A stretch of 64,000 nucleotides of DNA. It comes from Chrysoporthe austroafricana. Its lineage: Eukaryota > Ascomycota > Sordariomycetes > Diaporthales > Cryphonectriaceae. Of the stretch, positions 1 through 12,594 are shown in pieces; within the stretch, counting starts at the first letter, position 1; the number at the start of each line of letters is the position of its first letter. Both the position numbers and the translations under genes were made by a program. The DNA is taken from positions 744,001 through 808,000 of the forward strand of contig JYIP02000009.1 of the NCBI GenBank assembly GCA_001051155.2. The letters run 5' to 3'. The notes beneath the pieces were generated by a model. It searched no databases. It was not told where the DNA came from and was given only the letters and a program-made list of their open reading frames with translations.

Positions 1-3000
1 AGAAGCTGGAGAGGGAAGGGAGGGCGCATGAGGAGGATGGCCGGTGGGTGTTGAGAGATCGGCCAGCCCTATAGCACTGGAATTATGAGCCACGCGATAA
101 GATCCAGACATCGTGTGGGCGCGGCTAGAAAGGCCGCCCAAGCGAAGGTCAATGCCCACCCACCGTTCGCAAGGCTGAGTGACGTCATCTGATTATACAG
201 CCGCCGCCCAATGTGCAAAGTCCAGAGGCCGGGCTGAGGCCGGGCTAGGCTGGGTATACGGACGTACTATGGTAGAGATCGTTTGTTAGACATCTTCCTC
301 TCCATGCCATCTCGGGCAAGGCTGGATCAGGCGTTCAGAGCAGTCTAGGCCCCGTCGCGCCCAACGAGGTACGCATTCATGCGTACCGTTTGACGGATAA
401 TACCGGGCGTCATCCTCCGCCCGAGCGCCGGCAACTTCGGGCAACGTCAAAGTTGACGCCAGCTGTGGCTTTGTCGAGGAGTCCAGCTGCTTCTAAAGGC
501 GTGCTGGCAGGCATGTGGGAGGCACCGGCAGTGACTAATTGCGAAGTCGTGTCCCCTTTGTTGCGGAAAAGGAAAAAGGCGGAAACGGTGAGCAGTAGCG
601 CGTACTCAGTAAGCCACCACTGGCCACCAACCATCTGCACAATCCTGCAGGCGGTCCCGTGTGCGACCCATGAGCATACATACTAGCATAGTATGTCTTG
701 CTAGCTCAGCCGCTGGGCAGTGGCTTACTAGGTGGGTATAATATGCTGTCGGCGGGAAAAGCGGATACGAGCCTGTCGACGGAGCCGGGTTCACGGTGAG
801 TCCCGGCGGAAAGACCTGCAAAAGAGCTTGTGGTCCTCAAAATTTATATTTTGGTGATAGCAAAACACACAAGGATGGGGTTTGAGAATGCATCCTACGC
901 ATAATTTGTGACAACCCAAATTTGTTCACCGGTCAACCCCTCATGTTGTGCGGTAACCACGCACGTTCCCAAGGTGTGAAATACAGGGATTTGATGCAGC
1001 AGTTGAAGCAGGCGGCAGGCTGCTGATAGTAAAAAAAGAAAAACAATACTCATTCCCGCCAAATTCCCGCTACTCTGCGACCTTGCGAGAAGCGAGTTCG
1101 GAGGTTTCGTGGCTTCCGCAAAGACCGAAGATGACGGTGTGACAAGGTTGGAAATCTGACAGGCAGTGGATCGTCATGCAGTGGTGGGGACGTGGAACTC
1201 TGCGAGGTAAGCGCGCAGAAGCGAAACGCGGGTGAACAAGAGGGGATCCCAGGAGTTCTGCCCGGAAAGTTCGGACCAAATTCTGACCTCTCATGCATCA
1301 TCGTTGATTCATCAGTGGCAGCGATGGGCTTACAGTACCCAGCGCGCACGGTAGCACAGGGCAGGGAAGAAGCAGGCGTCGTACGAACTTTGCACGTCGC
1401 CTGCAGCTCCTGGCCCCACAAGGAGCTGCAAACGTTGATGTGGGAGCGTTCCCGGCGACCCGGTATCGACTGGTCGGCGCACGCAAAAGCGGGGGGGCAG
1501 GACTGGAGCGCCTTGCAGGAACGCCCGGCCTTGTCTTTCCCATAGTAACGAACCGATTGTGCCCTCGGGATCCCGATGCCAATACCTGGGGGTCAGGGTG
1601 TCATCCACGTCCCTCTTGGCGATGCGTGGGCGGCCAGGTCTGCCACTCCGTACGCTCATCGCATCAGCAGAGGCTCGGCCACTTTGGACGTTGACGCCCT
1701 AGGTGGAGACCATGCGATCAGTCTTGGCTGGCCATGGATTTTCTGCCCGGGAACTATGAAATCGCCGTGCGCATCCTAACTGATGTTCTGGGGATTCTCG
1801 ACGGCTGGGCCCACGTGAGGTTGTCGATCGGCCCCAGCATCAAGCGTCAAGCGGATGAGCGTGGTTAGCTCCAGCGACCCTTCAGCCTTAGCTCTTACCA
1901 GTAGCGCCACTTGCTGTGAGTTGAGGCTCCGTAAGTGCCGGCAGATCCTGACACTGTGTGCAAGTGCTCGCCGGGGTGACGTAGCCGCGATGCTATATCG
2001 CGATGTACTCGGTACGATAGTCGGTACTTTCGAACAAGTCCATCGCTGGACTTTTGATCCCGTCCGTCGCTGGCCTCAAGAGCCATGGCATGGCGTGACC
2101 TGCGGTGAATCCTCCGCGCCAGATCGTATGTTTCTCGGCGGGGAGACCTGGAGGTTTGTGGACAGCATGCTGCCCCTCCGCCATTATCTGATAAGAGGGA
2201 GCTGCACGTCTGAATGCTGCCCTGCCACTCCTGCCTCATCCTGGTCTAGAGGCAGCGATCGCCTCGATGGATGATGTCTCCGGGAATGCCACGCGATGGG
2301 AACGCTAAGCCCCAAGCCCGCCGTCGAGCCGAGAAGGGAACTGTCACGGCAGCATGGCAGTGCATGGCTAAGACCGGCCGTTGAAAATTCAGTGGCCTCC
2401 TCCGCTTAAACTTTTACATGCGCTCCTCCGGATCCACAGGTGCTGAGCTGTGGTGAGGCTCCAGCGGGGTCATCTGTTGAAGGGGGGTCTACCAGGCAGC
2501 CAAGCGAACGAGACAACCTTCCGAGGCGCTGCGGCCGAGGCGGGCACAAGTACTGAGGACTGCAGGCCACCTAAGTCCGGCGAGAGCAGGGATACAAGGT
2601 GAAAGAGGGTGCCCGGTAGGGCTAGATACTGACCGTGAATGCTCATACTTGCGGTCAGCAGCAACAGGAGGAGGAGGAGGGAAGCTGCTGAGTGGCCAGT
2701 GATGATGACCTCGTCGAAGCTGAAGGAGGAGGCTGGATTTGTAAGGAAGGCCGAGGTACCACGCTACCTGTGGAGGGGCGGAAATGCAGGTAGGGATCTC
2801 TGCTCTGGAGTACCCCGCACAGTCAAGCGTACAGTGCGGCGCAATCTTGGGTTCTGCCAAGACTCTTGGTGCTTTTTGGAGCTGCTGGCTCGTCCAATTC
2901 TCTACTGCTCTGAGATCCCCTCATCACAACAAACTCGGAACCTTCGGATCTGGGCCTCTGATTGCGATCGTTTGGCCTGTAGCCCTGTCAGATATCGGCC

Positions 3001-3639
3001 TATTGTGTGACCATGCTCAGGCGGACCTCAGACCAGGCGCCCCGAGAGTCCCCGGGTCGCTCCTGGGCAGGTCGCGGTACCTCACGCCCAGGTATCCAGG
3101 TTGATGCCGTCGTGGAAGCATCTAGGTACAAGTACCTCCTCTGTTCTCGTCTTCTCTTCTTTGGCCTGCAGTACTATACTCCATTTAGCTGTGGGGACAG
3201 ACCGAAGTGGATGATGTAGCAAGCCTCTCCACGGCTTCCGTGCCTGCTGTCATAGTGCTCCATTACCAATCGCTTCGTACAGATACTCCGTACAGCACAA
3301 CGCTCGTGGTGGGATGGCCCCTCGGTGACTTGCGTACTTACGGGTCCTGCCTCGGTGACTGCAATATAAGACTCTGCTGCTTGGTCCCCCCACCTTGACA
3401 CGATCGCCGTCTTCCTTTTCTGAACATTCTCCCCTCCGTCTCACTCCATCCTCTACCGAGCGAGCTGACGCGCTCGACTGCCAAGGGAATTCGTTCGCGA
3501 ACCATCCGCAGACCGAGGCCCCTCGCGCGCACGATAACCTCGTCGCATTCACTGTTCCGACTCGGCAGCCCTCGAGATCGGCAGGGCGAGCTCCCTCTGG
3601 TGCCACCTTGTTTGGGGTTGAGGGTCCAAAGATTTGCTC
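1..3639. other. gene-free left spacer
   Basis: Base composition is mixed and moderately GC-rich, with only short overlapping open frames on both strands and none that shows a recognisable motif or a credible chain of exons. No RNA gene or repeat was recognised. The last 300 bases are the promoter and leader of the YTP1-like gene; an AT-rich TATA-like stretch sits at about 3363-3370. Confidence 0.5.
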
Positions 3640-5704
3640 ATGCGGTCGTTCACGACGTCTGCTTTCCGAGCCGCCTCGGCGGCGCTCTTCTTGGGGCTTC
3701 TGCTCCCAGCCTTGGCTCATGGCGACGACCAGGCCATGGACATGGGTGATGACATCGCTATAGCCGTCGACGAGCCCACCTCGGAGCCAGAGTACCCGCC
3801 GTCGTATTTCACCCACCCGGAGCACCGCGGCGTTTTGGTCGCGCACATAGCTTTCATGCTCCTCGCTTGGGTGGTCGTGTTGCCCCTAGGTAAGCCTAGC
3901 AGCCCTCGAGATCATCCAACCCGTGCCCCACGAGCGCCTGGGCTAACGATATCACAACAGCGACTATGTTCTCCCTGGCGCGGTCCCGGTACACTCTCCC
4001 AACGCAGTTTGTCTTCATCGCCGTCAACGCCCTAGGTGTGCTGTTCAGCACGATCTACAATGCCAACACCCCCGATATGTACCCGAACAACGCGCATCAT
4101 AAGCTGGGCTGGCTCGTCACATGGGTGCTCTCGGCGCAGGTGCTCCTCAGTCTCCTGGGCCGTGTTGCTGGCGCGTTCAACAGAAATAAAGTCGGCGACG
4201 CTGGGGTCGATGCGGCGGAGCGCCGCTCCTTCATCCCTGTGTCGTGTGCTGCCATGGACGAGCACCACCGGCTTCACAGCGGACAGTACAGTCCTCTGTG
4301 TAGGCATTCGAACGACAGCGGTCAGGGCACGGAGCCGAACACCGCATCGCTAAGAAGCGCTTCGTTTTCGTCTACTCCGGAGACGTTGGCGAGCCCCACC
4401 GCCGAGACGGGGCACAAGGAATTCGGGGAAGATGACGACGACCTCGAGGCCGATCTGCCCTCTGTGCGGCGCGGTGGTAGGCTGCGCGGCTTTGCGACCA
4501 AGGTCGGGAGCAAGATCTCTCTGCGCACATGGAAGGTGTTGAAGTTTGGATACAATTTTGTCGATCGCACGAGCATGATCCTGGGCTTCATCACTCTGTG
4601 TACCGGGATCATTGCGATGGGGCGTTTCTTTGTAAGTTGCGAGACATGTAGCCACCTAGCGGGGTTGAGACTAACGATTCGAACAGGAGGGCCGACAGGT
4701 ATTCACTGGCCTGGCGCATTGGATCAAAGGCGGCATATTCTTCTGGCTGGGGGTTCTCAACCTCGGCCGATGGGCTGGGTGTTTTGGCGAGCTTGGATGG
4801 GTAAGTGATATTTCTAAGAGTCCCTATAGGCGGCGAACATGATGCACTGACTAGCTGTGTCCCGTGATACAGGCCTGGAATATCCGCCCCAAGTCGACGA
4901 GTAAGCGGTGGGTACCATCGGCTGAATTCGCCGAAAGCTTCCTGATCTTCTTCTACGGCTCCACGAATATTTTCCTCGAGCACCTCGGCAATTGGGGTGG
5001 CGAGTACAGCTTTGAGGATCTTGAACACATTTCTATCACGGTCCTCTTCCTAGGGGGTGGTCTGGTACGTCAACACTTGATCTGCGCTACTGCACACCTG
5101 CGGCGCCTCTGCCATCCCTGCTAACAAATACCGATAGTGTGGCATGTTGATTGAATCCGTCCGCATCCGCGACCTTCTTAATACGACCGTTGCTTCAGCC
5201 ATCGACGAGCGCTACAGCGATGCTCACGAGCATGAGCTAGCCCTGGAGGAGCCTGTCACATATCGGTTCTCGATGAACCCCATCCCCGCGCTTGTCATTC
5301 TTCTGCTAGGCATCATGATGTCCAGTCACACGCAAGAGTCCATGATCTCGTCGATGGTGCACAAGCAATGGGGCACCATGCTTACCGGCGCATCTTTTGC
5401 ACGTGGGCTAACATACGTAATCACTTACCTCAAACCGCCGACCAGCGTTCTCCCGTCGAGGCCGCCCACGGAGCTGCTCACGGCGTTCGGGCTGATGACC
5501 GGCGGAATTCTCTTCATGGCCTCGAGCGGCGACACGGTCGAGGGCATGATCCATTACAATCTCGATGTTATGTTCATGTATACCGTCACTATGGGTCTCG
5601 TGGGCCTGTTAATGGCCTGGGAGATCATCGTTATTGCGATCAAGGGGTGGGCTGCTCGTAAAGAGGCCGGAAAGCCTGTCGGCATGCGCTTCTACTCTGC
5701 CTGA
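3640..5704 (+). CDS. YTP1-like integral membrane protein (DUF2427 + Ytp1 domains)
   Basis: Five exons: 3640-3889, 3961-4631, 4687-4800, 4873-5064, 5138-5704, encoding 597 residues. All introns are GT-AG and the frame is kept at each junction. The ATG at 3640 opens a clear signal peptide (residues 1 to about 28, ending ALAHG). A His/Met/Asp-rich ectodomain start follows, then helices of the DUF2427 region (about 55-160, with the conserved NNAHHKLGW stretch). A charged, Ser-rich linker holds an acidic EDDDDLE patch near residue 240. The Ytp1-family helical domain fills about 275-590 (motifs RFFEGRQVFTG, YGSTNIFLEH, MMSSHTQ). Family members are multi-pass membrane proteins with distant resemblance to haem-binding electron-transfer membrane proteins; the function is not established. 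Family assignment is confident. Location is inferred as secretory pathway or plasma membrane. Confidence 0.9.
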
Positions 5705-7344
5705 TGGCATTGAGTCATTGATTCTGGCTGAGCCTCTCGATGTGGAGGCTGGCCGGCCGGTGCTAGACGTGTTTGGGTTTTCTTTTCCCTCGGATTTATC
5801 TGACCTGATGATTTATGCACGGCTCCTCCTTCTTTGTGTTTCTCCTTTTTCTTTCCTTTCTAGCCTACATCACCCATGATACCCATTTATACCAAATTTT
5901 GACACTGAGCATTTCCAGTGGGAAGATCGAAGATCGGTGGGGTGTGGCATGATACCCTTGCGAGACGGGATAGGGGATCCACGATTCTTTACTTTGGTTC
6001 TAGTTCAATGCTTTGGGCAAGACAGGCAGTGGTGGTCATGGCAAAGGCAATGCCGGGCTATATGAGACGAGGCTAGAATTAATATAATTGCATGGCTTCG
6101 GTGTGCTACAAGCAATTATCAACAATGCTAAGCACGAACGGTCCCGTCAACACCAACCTGCTGTCCTCCCTCCCGCGGAGGCCTCGAGCTCACGGAGGCG
6201 CCTCTTTGCAGTCAAATTCGTGTACACTCCCAGTGTGACCAGATCCCATCAACTGTTCACTGGCCAGCCTAGATTTCCTCTCTTTTCTTCTCAGCGTAAT
6301 CCAGCCTATCTGTCCTGAAACGAGTCGTGAGCGCCAATACCTGCTTGTCGAAGCCATTGCGATAGTTCAATCGATCCAACGACTTCGGAACCACCTGTGG
6401 CAACTGATTTCAACCTCAAATCGCGCTCCCTACGGACGAATTCGCCCAAACTAGACGCCAGCAAACGACTTCTGTGTCTGCTGGCAATACACCAAGAGAC
6501 CAACTGGGAGAGCCTCTAACACCTTGTCGGTAGTGTGATTAGCTAAATGCGGCGACGACAGGCCCGAAAGCCAACCACACTACTGGAGCAGCCCAACTAC
6601 GGACTCAAGGTTAGATATCCCGTCTCTCCATGAATCCAGTTCGTCCGGCAGCCGGGCTAGTCATCTGGGCTGGGCATGCTAATGGCATAATCCGACCCGG
6701 GTATCAGATGAACATACGAACCGCTCGTCAGGCACAAGGGCACCAGTTCATCTTGACTGCACCACAGCACACGCATGAGAAACTCAGCACGAGAGAAGCA
6801 GAAGAGGCCAGGGGGGGAGTTTCTATGAATACAATTCAGCGCCTTACGCAATGCATAAGCGAGCGTCTTGTGACCATTCTCACTTCGAAGGTGGGAAGCC
6901 ACGTGAATAAATGGGTGCATCACCGATAGATACATCCGACACATCGTACTTAATCCTGCTCGTACATGACCCTCTGTATATACATGCATCAATATGATAA
7001 ATAAGTCGGCCCCCAGCCGCCTATTTAGCGGTTGGTGGGCTGGTAGGTTCGTTTCGTCTTGAGCCTTCGCAGGATTGCACCTCAAGAGGCGGGAGTGGGC
7101 ACACTCATAGAGCAGAATTCAACCTGAACGCCTCGCCCTTTTTTGACTACACTAGGCCCCTCCCAGCCCCCATTGCTCCCCTTGCGATCCATCCGTGGAT
7201 AGGCAACATCGCCGTCGTATGTACAGTTGGCGATTAGGTAATCATGTGGTGTCGTGCGAATCTTCATGGTCTTTTTCTTCTCGTCGTGGTCGGGGTAGAA
7301 AAGGGTAGGATATCAAAACACAAGTCGGGAAGAGAAATTTCAAA
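5705..7344. other. intergenic spacer between convergent genes
   Basis: This 1.6 kb separates the convergent YTP1-like gene and the Ser/Thr-rich membrane-protein gene, so it holds both 3' untranslated regions. A pyrimidine-rich stretch around 5770-5870 is compatible with a 3' UTR. Short frames on both strands have no supporting motif, and I recognise nothing else. Confidence 0.45.
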
Positions 7345-9335
7345 TCATAACGCCGACCCCATATACATGCTGGGCCGCCGCGCAGCCGAGCCGACGTCCG
7401 GGCCGGGGTCGCTCCAGTCGTCGAGGGTGCCGTTGCTGAGCCCGCTGGTGTACTTAGAGGAGCTCCCGTCGCTTGGGCGCCGTGTGTGCGCCGCCGGCGG
7501 CCGCGACGGCGTGCCGGGGCCCGCGGGCGAGTAGATGCCCGACGGAAGGCCCGGGATGCTGCCCATGGGGCTGCCGAGGCTGCCCGACACCGGCTCCAGG
7601 TCGAACGGGTCGGAGCGGAACTTGTTGCGCTTGGTCGCGAAGCTCTCGAAGCTGGCAGCGCTCACCTGGCTGTCGCGGAAGTAGAAGGTTGACCCGTGGG
7701 GCCCCGCGGCGGTCGAGCCGCTGGGCGGCCGGGAGGACTCGTTGACGATGTGCAGGCCCTGGAGGTCGTAGATCTTGTTCAGGTCGATGGTGCTCGCGTC
7801 CACCGACTGGCCCCTGGAGCGGCGGATGTCCTGGATATAGGTCGACGGCCCGGTGGGTCCCGCGATAGCGTTTGCGTCGGAGAAGGGATTGTTGGCACCG
7901 GAGACGACGAATGGTGTCGGGTTGGGGGTGTTGCGGGAGATGGCATTGGCATCGCTGAAGGGATCCGGGCCGAAGTTAAGGTCGAGTCCACCAAGGCCTG
8001 ATCCCTCGCTGAGCCCGCGAGTTCTCGAAAACCGTCGTCGTTGGGCCTCGCGGTCCAGCTCGCTGTCGTCCATGTTGAGCAACGTCAAGAAGTCCGGCTT
8101 GTTGGTGAGCCGTCTCGACCCCGCTGTAGGCCCCTTCTTCGTGTCCCCAGAGATGCCGCGGGCAGCAAAGATGTCGTTCTTCTCGTTGTATGTAGGCTCT
8201 TGGTTGCGCGATCCTCCCGTGAAGCGGGCCCACAACTCCAATATCCGTTCCTTGATCGTCATGTCGCTATCGTCAGTCGAAGAGAAGGCGGACGAGGCCT
8301 TCCTCTCGTGAGCAATGACGGGTGAAGTGTCCATGAATTGCGAGTTGCCCCTGTTCATGTCCACCGAGCGGCCACTGGTGTGAGATGCCGTACTGTGGAT
8401 GCTCGCACTGCGGCTGAGCGTACCGAGGTGACCGCGGACGCGGCCATACTGGGCTCTCAATGCGGCCTTGACCTTGCCAGTCCGCGGTGCAGGCCCCATG
8501 CTATCACGGCGTAACGAGTCTCCGCGCTTCCCCCGCAGGTATCCAGGCCCAGGCTCTGCCGACAAAGGCGTGAGCAGCGTGCTCCGTCGTTTCCTCATCG
8601 CCCTCCTCCTCCAGAACCAGATGAAAAGCGCAACCAGGCTGACCAGCGCCACGCCGCCAATCACACCGCCGGCCACCGCAACCGCAGAGCGGTTGCTACG
8701 GCTCCCGCTGCTAATGCCTGATGCCGCCACCGCGGTCGCAGTCGAGGTCGCAGCATTCTGGGCCTCTGGCGAGCTCGTCGCCTGCCCAGATGCCGTCCCT
8801 ATTGTTGTAAGCTGCGCCGCCGACTGCGTGTCCGTCTGCAGGAGCGCGCTCAGAGTCGTCGCCGTGGCCGTCACCTGCGACGTGGTAGCAACAAGCGGCG
8901 TGGCCAGAGCGGCCGTAGACGAGGCTGCGACGCTGGTGTCAGCTACACTGGACTGCAGTTGCGGTTGGGCGGCCGCAGGTGACACGGCCTCTGGGGTAGA
9001 AGCGATGATAGAAAATTGCCCCGTCGAAGCTGACGAGGTCGTAGCAACTGCGGGCGGGGGCGGCGGCGTCGTCGTCTGTTGGGCAGTCGTCTGTACCGCC
9101 GGCGGCGCTAGCACTTGCGACGCTGATGTTGAAGAAGTGAAAAAACTTGAGAAAGTACTTGTCGTACTCGACTGCGTGCTGACGTCCGTCCTCGGCACCG
9201 CTGTACACCTCTTCCCGTCGAGTGTCGTGATGAAACCCCCGAGGGGCAGGTTCGCACTTGTAGCCATGGTGAAGGTCGAAGAAGTCGTGCCGCACACCGG
9301 GCGATTCCAGTCGCAAGATCCGGTCCAAATTACGG
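7345..9335 (-). CDS. Ser/Thr-rich single-pass membrane protein, SKG6/Mid2-like (5' end unresolved)
   Basis: One long frame ends at a TGA (7345-7347) and stays open leftward of an in-frame TGA at 9337-9339. Its first ATG is at 9267. The stretch before that ATG reads like the Cys-containing start of an extracellular domain (SCDWNRPVCG), so the real start probably lies in an upstream exon with the signal peptide; a GAG acceptor at 9336-9338 would fit. From the GTG at 9297, residues 1-200 form a Ser/Thr/Ala/Pro-rich, probably O-glycosylated ectodomain. About 205-229 is one transmembrane helix followed by the basic stop RRRAMRKRR. The roughly 420-residue cytoplasmic tail is disordered, Ser-rich, and has repeated DPFSDANAI-type motifs. 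The plan matches fungal wall-sensor or polarity proteins (Mid2, Wsc, SKG6/Axl2), but no specific function can be assigned. Confidence 0.75.
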
Positions 9336-12300
9336 CTCACTGTACAACAGGAGCCAACCACCTCTCAAAGGGGTAACGAAATCAAAAAGAACAAAGGCCT
9401 CTCGGGCCGTCAAACACGAGCCAGATTCATCCGGGAGAGGCCCAGAGCCCGGTGGTGATAGTTGGTGATTGGGGAAGAGTCGACCCGGCTCGGAGTAGGC
9501 TGAGAAGCACAGCGGGGGGGTCCGACGGCGAGGAGGGCCACGATGTTGATTTTGTTGGAATCGAAGACCCGGAGGACGTGGCGGCGCGGGAGATAGTATC
9601 AAGAAGGTCGGGGTGAGGGAGAGATCAGATCAGATCAAACTGCTCGGGGCGTTGTGCGACAGGGCAGGGGATTCGGAGGGCCTGCATGGGCGTCGGGACG
9701 AAAAGGACAGAGCCGAGGCGTGAGCAGCTCAATGCAGACAACCACCTCACTGGGGAGAAAGGCGAATGGCGTATGGGCGCGTTTGGTGTTCGGGCGAGAG
9801 AGTTAGGAGCATGCCTTTCCGGTAACGGGTCACGTAGATCATGGAGGAAGAGACCAAGCAGACCAGGTCCGGGATGAGCAGTGGTGGTAGAAACAAGAGG
9901 GAGAAGTTTATGGAGGGCATGGCCGTGGTCTGCCATGTAACGGGGACTGTCTCGGTGCACCCTCTCAGAAGCTGCGCAGCAGCATGGCTCGGCTGCGTTG
10001 CGACTCTGGAGGTCGCCCGTGTTTGACGATGGGCTGGACGAGGCTGGGATTGGTGCATCGGCGTCGAGATCTAGTCCGGAAGCGTTGAGGCTCCAGGCAC
10101 AAGATGGGGAATCCTGCAGACTTGGCGCCGCTCTGTACCCACCTGACTGTGGCGGCCCCTGTCCTGCGACAGCTTTGAAGCATCCAAGGCAGGGGATCAT
10201 CCCGTGATGCTTGCGAACCCGAGCCAGATCCAGCCTGGTCCCCCTGGGTTCCCCATCTGGAGATCGTGTCGTCACGGCTGGCGTCGTAGCTCTTGTGAGC
10301 GGCCTCCCTCCCTCCAGCCCTCAACCGTCACGACCAAAGCAGCAAAACACATCGCTGTGATAGTTTTTTGTTCGTCGGGGCCTCGAGTTTGCCATGGTGA
10401 CATCTAGATGCGGCCCCCGGACCGCAGGGGAACAAGGGAGTACGGAGAAGAGGCGCCTACAACGTAGAGCCCTGCCCCACCTGCGAATACCCCGTTGAAA
10501 CGTCCTGTCCTGGGCGGAAATGTTTTAGGTTCTGGCAGCTTCCTGACCTGGTTGGCCCCATCCCACGTGTTTCTCGCCGGCGCCGATTGCCCCGTCGGTG
10601 GATTGGGATTCCGCCGTCCCGCCCATGTCTCTCTCATACTTCATACTGCTGTGTACTATAGTAGCACTATGGCACTTTATGCACAGCTCGTCACCCGACA
10701 GAACACCCACCCCCCAGAGTCCCGGCTGGCATCTTCTTGAGTACGGCCTCCTCGAAACAGATATCGGTGTTATGGTCCCGTGTCTAGCTCACAGATGAGC
10801 ACACATGGTCCGGCGAGTCCTCCCCGTGACGGAATGTGGTAATAAAAGCTGCCGGAGTATTGTCTTCCAGGTCTCGGGGTGCTGCGTACTGTGGGCAGCT
10901 CAAGACGCACAAAACAGCCTCATCCCATCTTCTCGGCACACACTGGCAGTGACACGCAATACGTTACGCACTAGCAAGCACCGCCTGGGCTTCTGTCTGC
11001 CTTCTCCGAGCCGCAGCACACGACCGAGAAGCACGGGAAGGGTGGTTACGACATGGACCAATCCGTAGACAGCAGTGCATCCTCAGCTTTCTTCCTTTCA
11101 GGCCACAATGCTAGTTCTCATGCGCTTGGCATGGCTATACTATGTATGCCATGGACCTTGCCAACGCGAAGATGTGCTTCTGGTGCAGATCATCCGGATA
11201 CCCTCGTCTCACCAGCTGGGGTGCCCAGCAGAAAGATGGTCGACGGTGAGCGGACTGGTGAGAACGCACACGCGGTATCCACACCTTGCCCATCCGCTGT
11301 CTCGGCTCAATATGCTATGTCATGCACGGTATCCGGCTTTGTTCTCAGCGCGGGTTCATGGTCTCTCGTCAAGCGTGGACAGGATCTGCGGTACATCACA
11401 CAGCGACCGAGACTGAACACCAGGAATGCAGACATGATGAGGCCGACAGCCTGGTTCGGAACGTCCTCGCTGAATGAAGTCCCGACGTGACGATGAGGCA
11501 TCAAGGTCTGTCTCGTGCGGTCGTATGTTGATCATACCGAGGTAGGTTGACATGAAGATCGGCAGTGTGCCCACGCAGTCAAAGGCAGCTGCTCACGGGC
11601 CCACCTCACGGCAGCAACGGCAGGTGATGAAGACTCATTCAATAGTAGGCTTCAGAGCAGCTGTCAGGTGGGAAATATTGTGAGCCTTGGCTATCTGTCC
11701 CCGTCGATGAATCAGACATGAGCCCTGGAAATGACCCCCTTCGTCGTCAGGGACCTCCCGATATCAAGACCCTCACCTTGTCATGTTGTCGTTCAAAACG
11801 ATCGACCTACATGAAGAAGACGTTGACCTAGACAGGTTCACATTTTGGACGTGTTCCACAGCACTCACGAAGTAAATCTCGCATCTTATAGTACGAATGG
11901 GTGCTAGAGCACAAGATGAGGTATGTACCTAGGTTGAGGTACCTAAGTAGACGACCCGAGGGTTGGGCTAGGGTTGGGGTTACTTTTCAGGGCATCAAGT
12001 TGGTAAACCTCAGCGGAAATTCGGCCTTTCGATGATTCGAAGACTATCTGCCGGCTGAAGCTATGATCGTCTCCCTTCCATCCCAATGTCTTCGTCTGCC
12101 GGCCGCATTGAAGCCCACGACCGGTGCCTTGGTATTGCCTCCCTCCCAGGCCGTGACTCAGATGGCGGGGTTGTTAGATGCAGCACCCCCTGCGCGCTTC
12201 TGTGCCACACGGATGACAACCTCAGTTGCACCTCACCTCGATTGAGCCTGTGAGGTTGGGAAGGTATTCCGCCCCTTCTGCAGAAGACAGGCACCCGAAT

Positions 12301-12594
12301 CGACTGCATAACTTCGTGGGTTAGGACACTTGTCTGACATCGGACGACTCGATGACCATTGGGCTTCTCACTGCCCGTCGTCGTCTCAACCACGGGCAGA
12401 CCACGAGGGACGTGTCTCTTGAAACAACCCGCCCTCCTCGAGGCTTAGCAGTTGTCACTGCCGCGGCCATCGATGCGAAAGAACCTCGAGCGTCATCTTT
12501 GGCAGGTCACGCACGGCCGTCCCCTCGATCAGGCCCTGTCTGCGCCCAAGGCTAGCTACTTCCACCAGGATACTAGACAGGCGCCGACTCCATC
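9336..12594. other. intergenic spacer, possible upstream exon of the membrane-protein gene
   Basis: The stretch 9336-10060 probably holds the 5' end of the minus-strand membrane-protein gene. A minus-strand frame around 9840-9920 encodes a hydrophobic, signal-like start (MPSINFSLLFLPPLL), but no junction I tried joins it in frame to the main exon. The rest (10.1-12.6 kb) has no credible gene. It contains a GGGTTGGG-like G-rich patch near 11955-11985. Confidence 0.4.

Noticed and set aside
8468..9376. 302-codon plus-strand frame overlapping the membrane-protein gene
   Set aside because: It is the mirror of the Ser/Thr/Ala-rich ectodomain on the minus strand; the composition is explained by GC-rich complementary codons.
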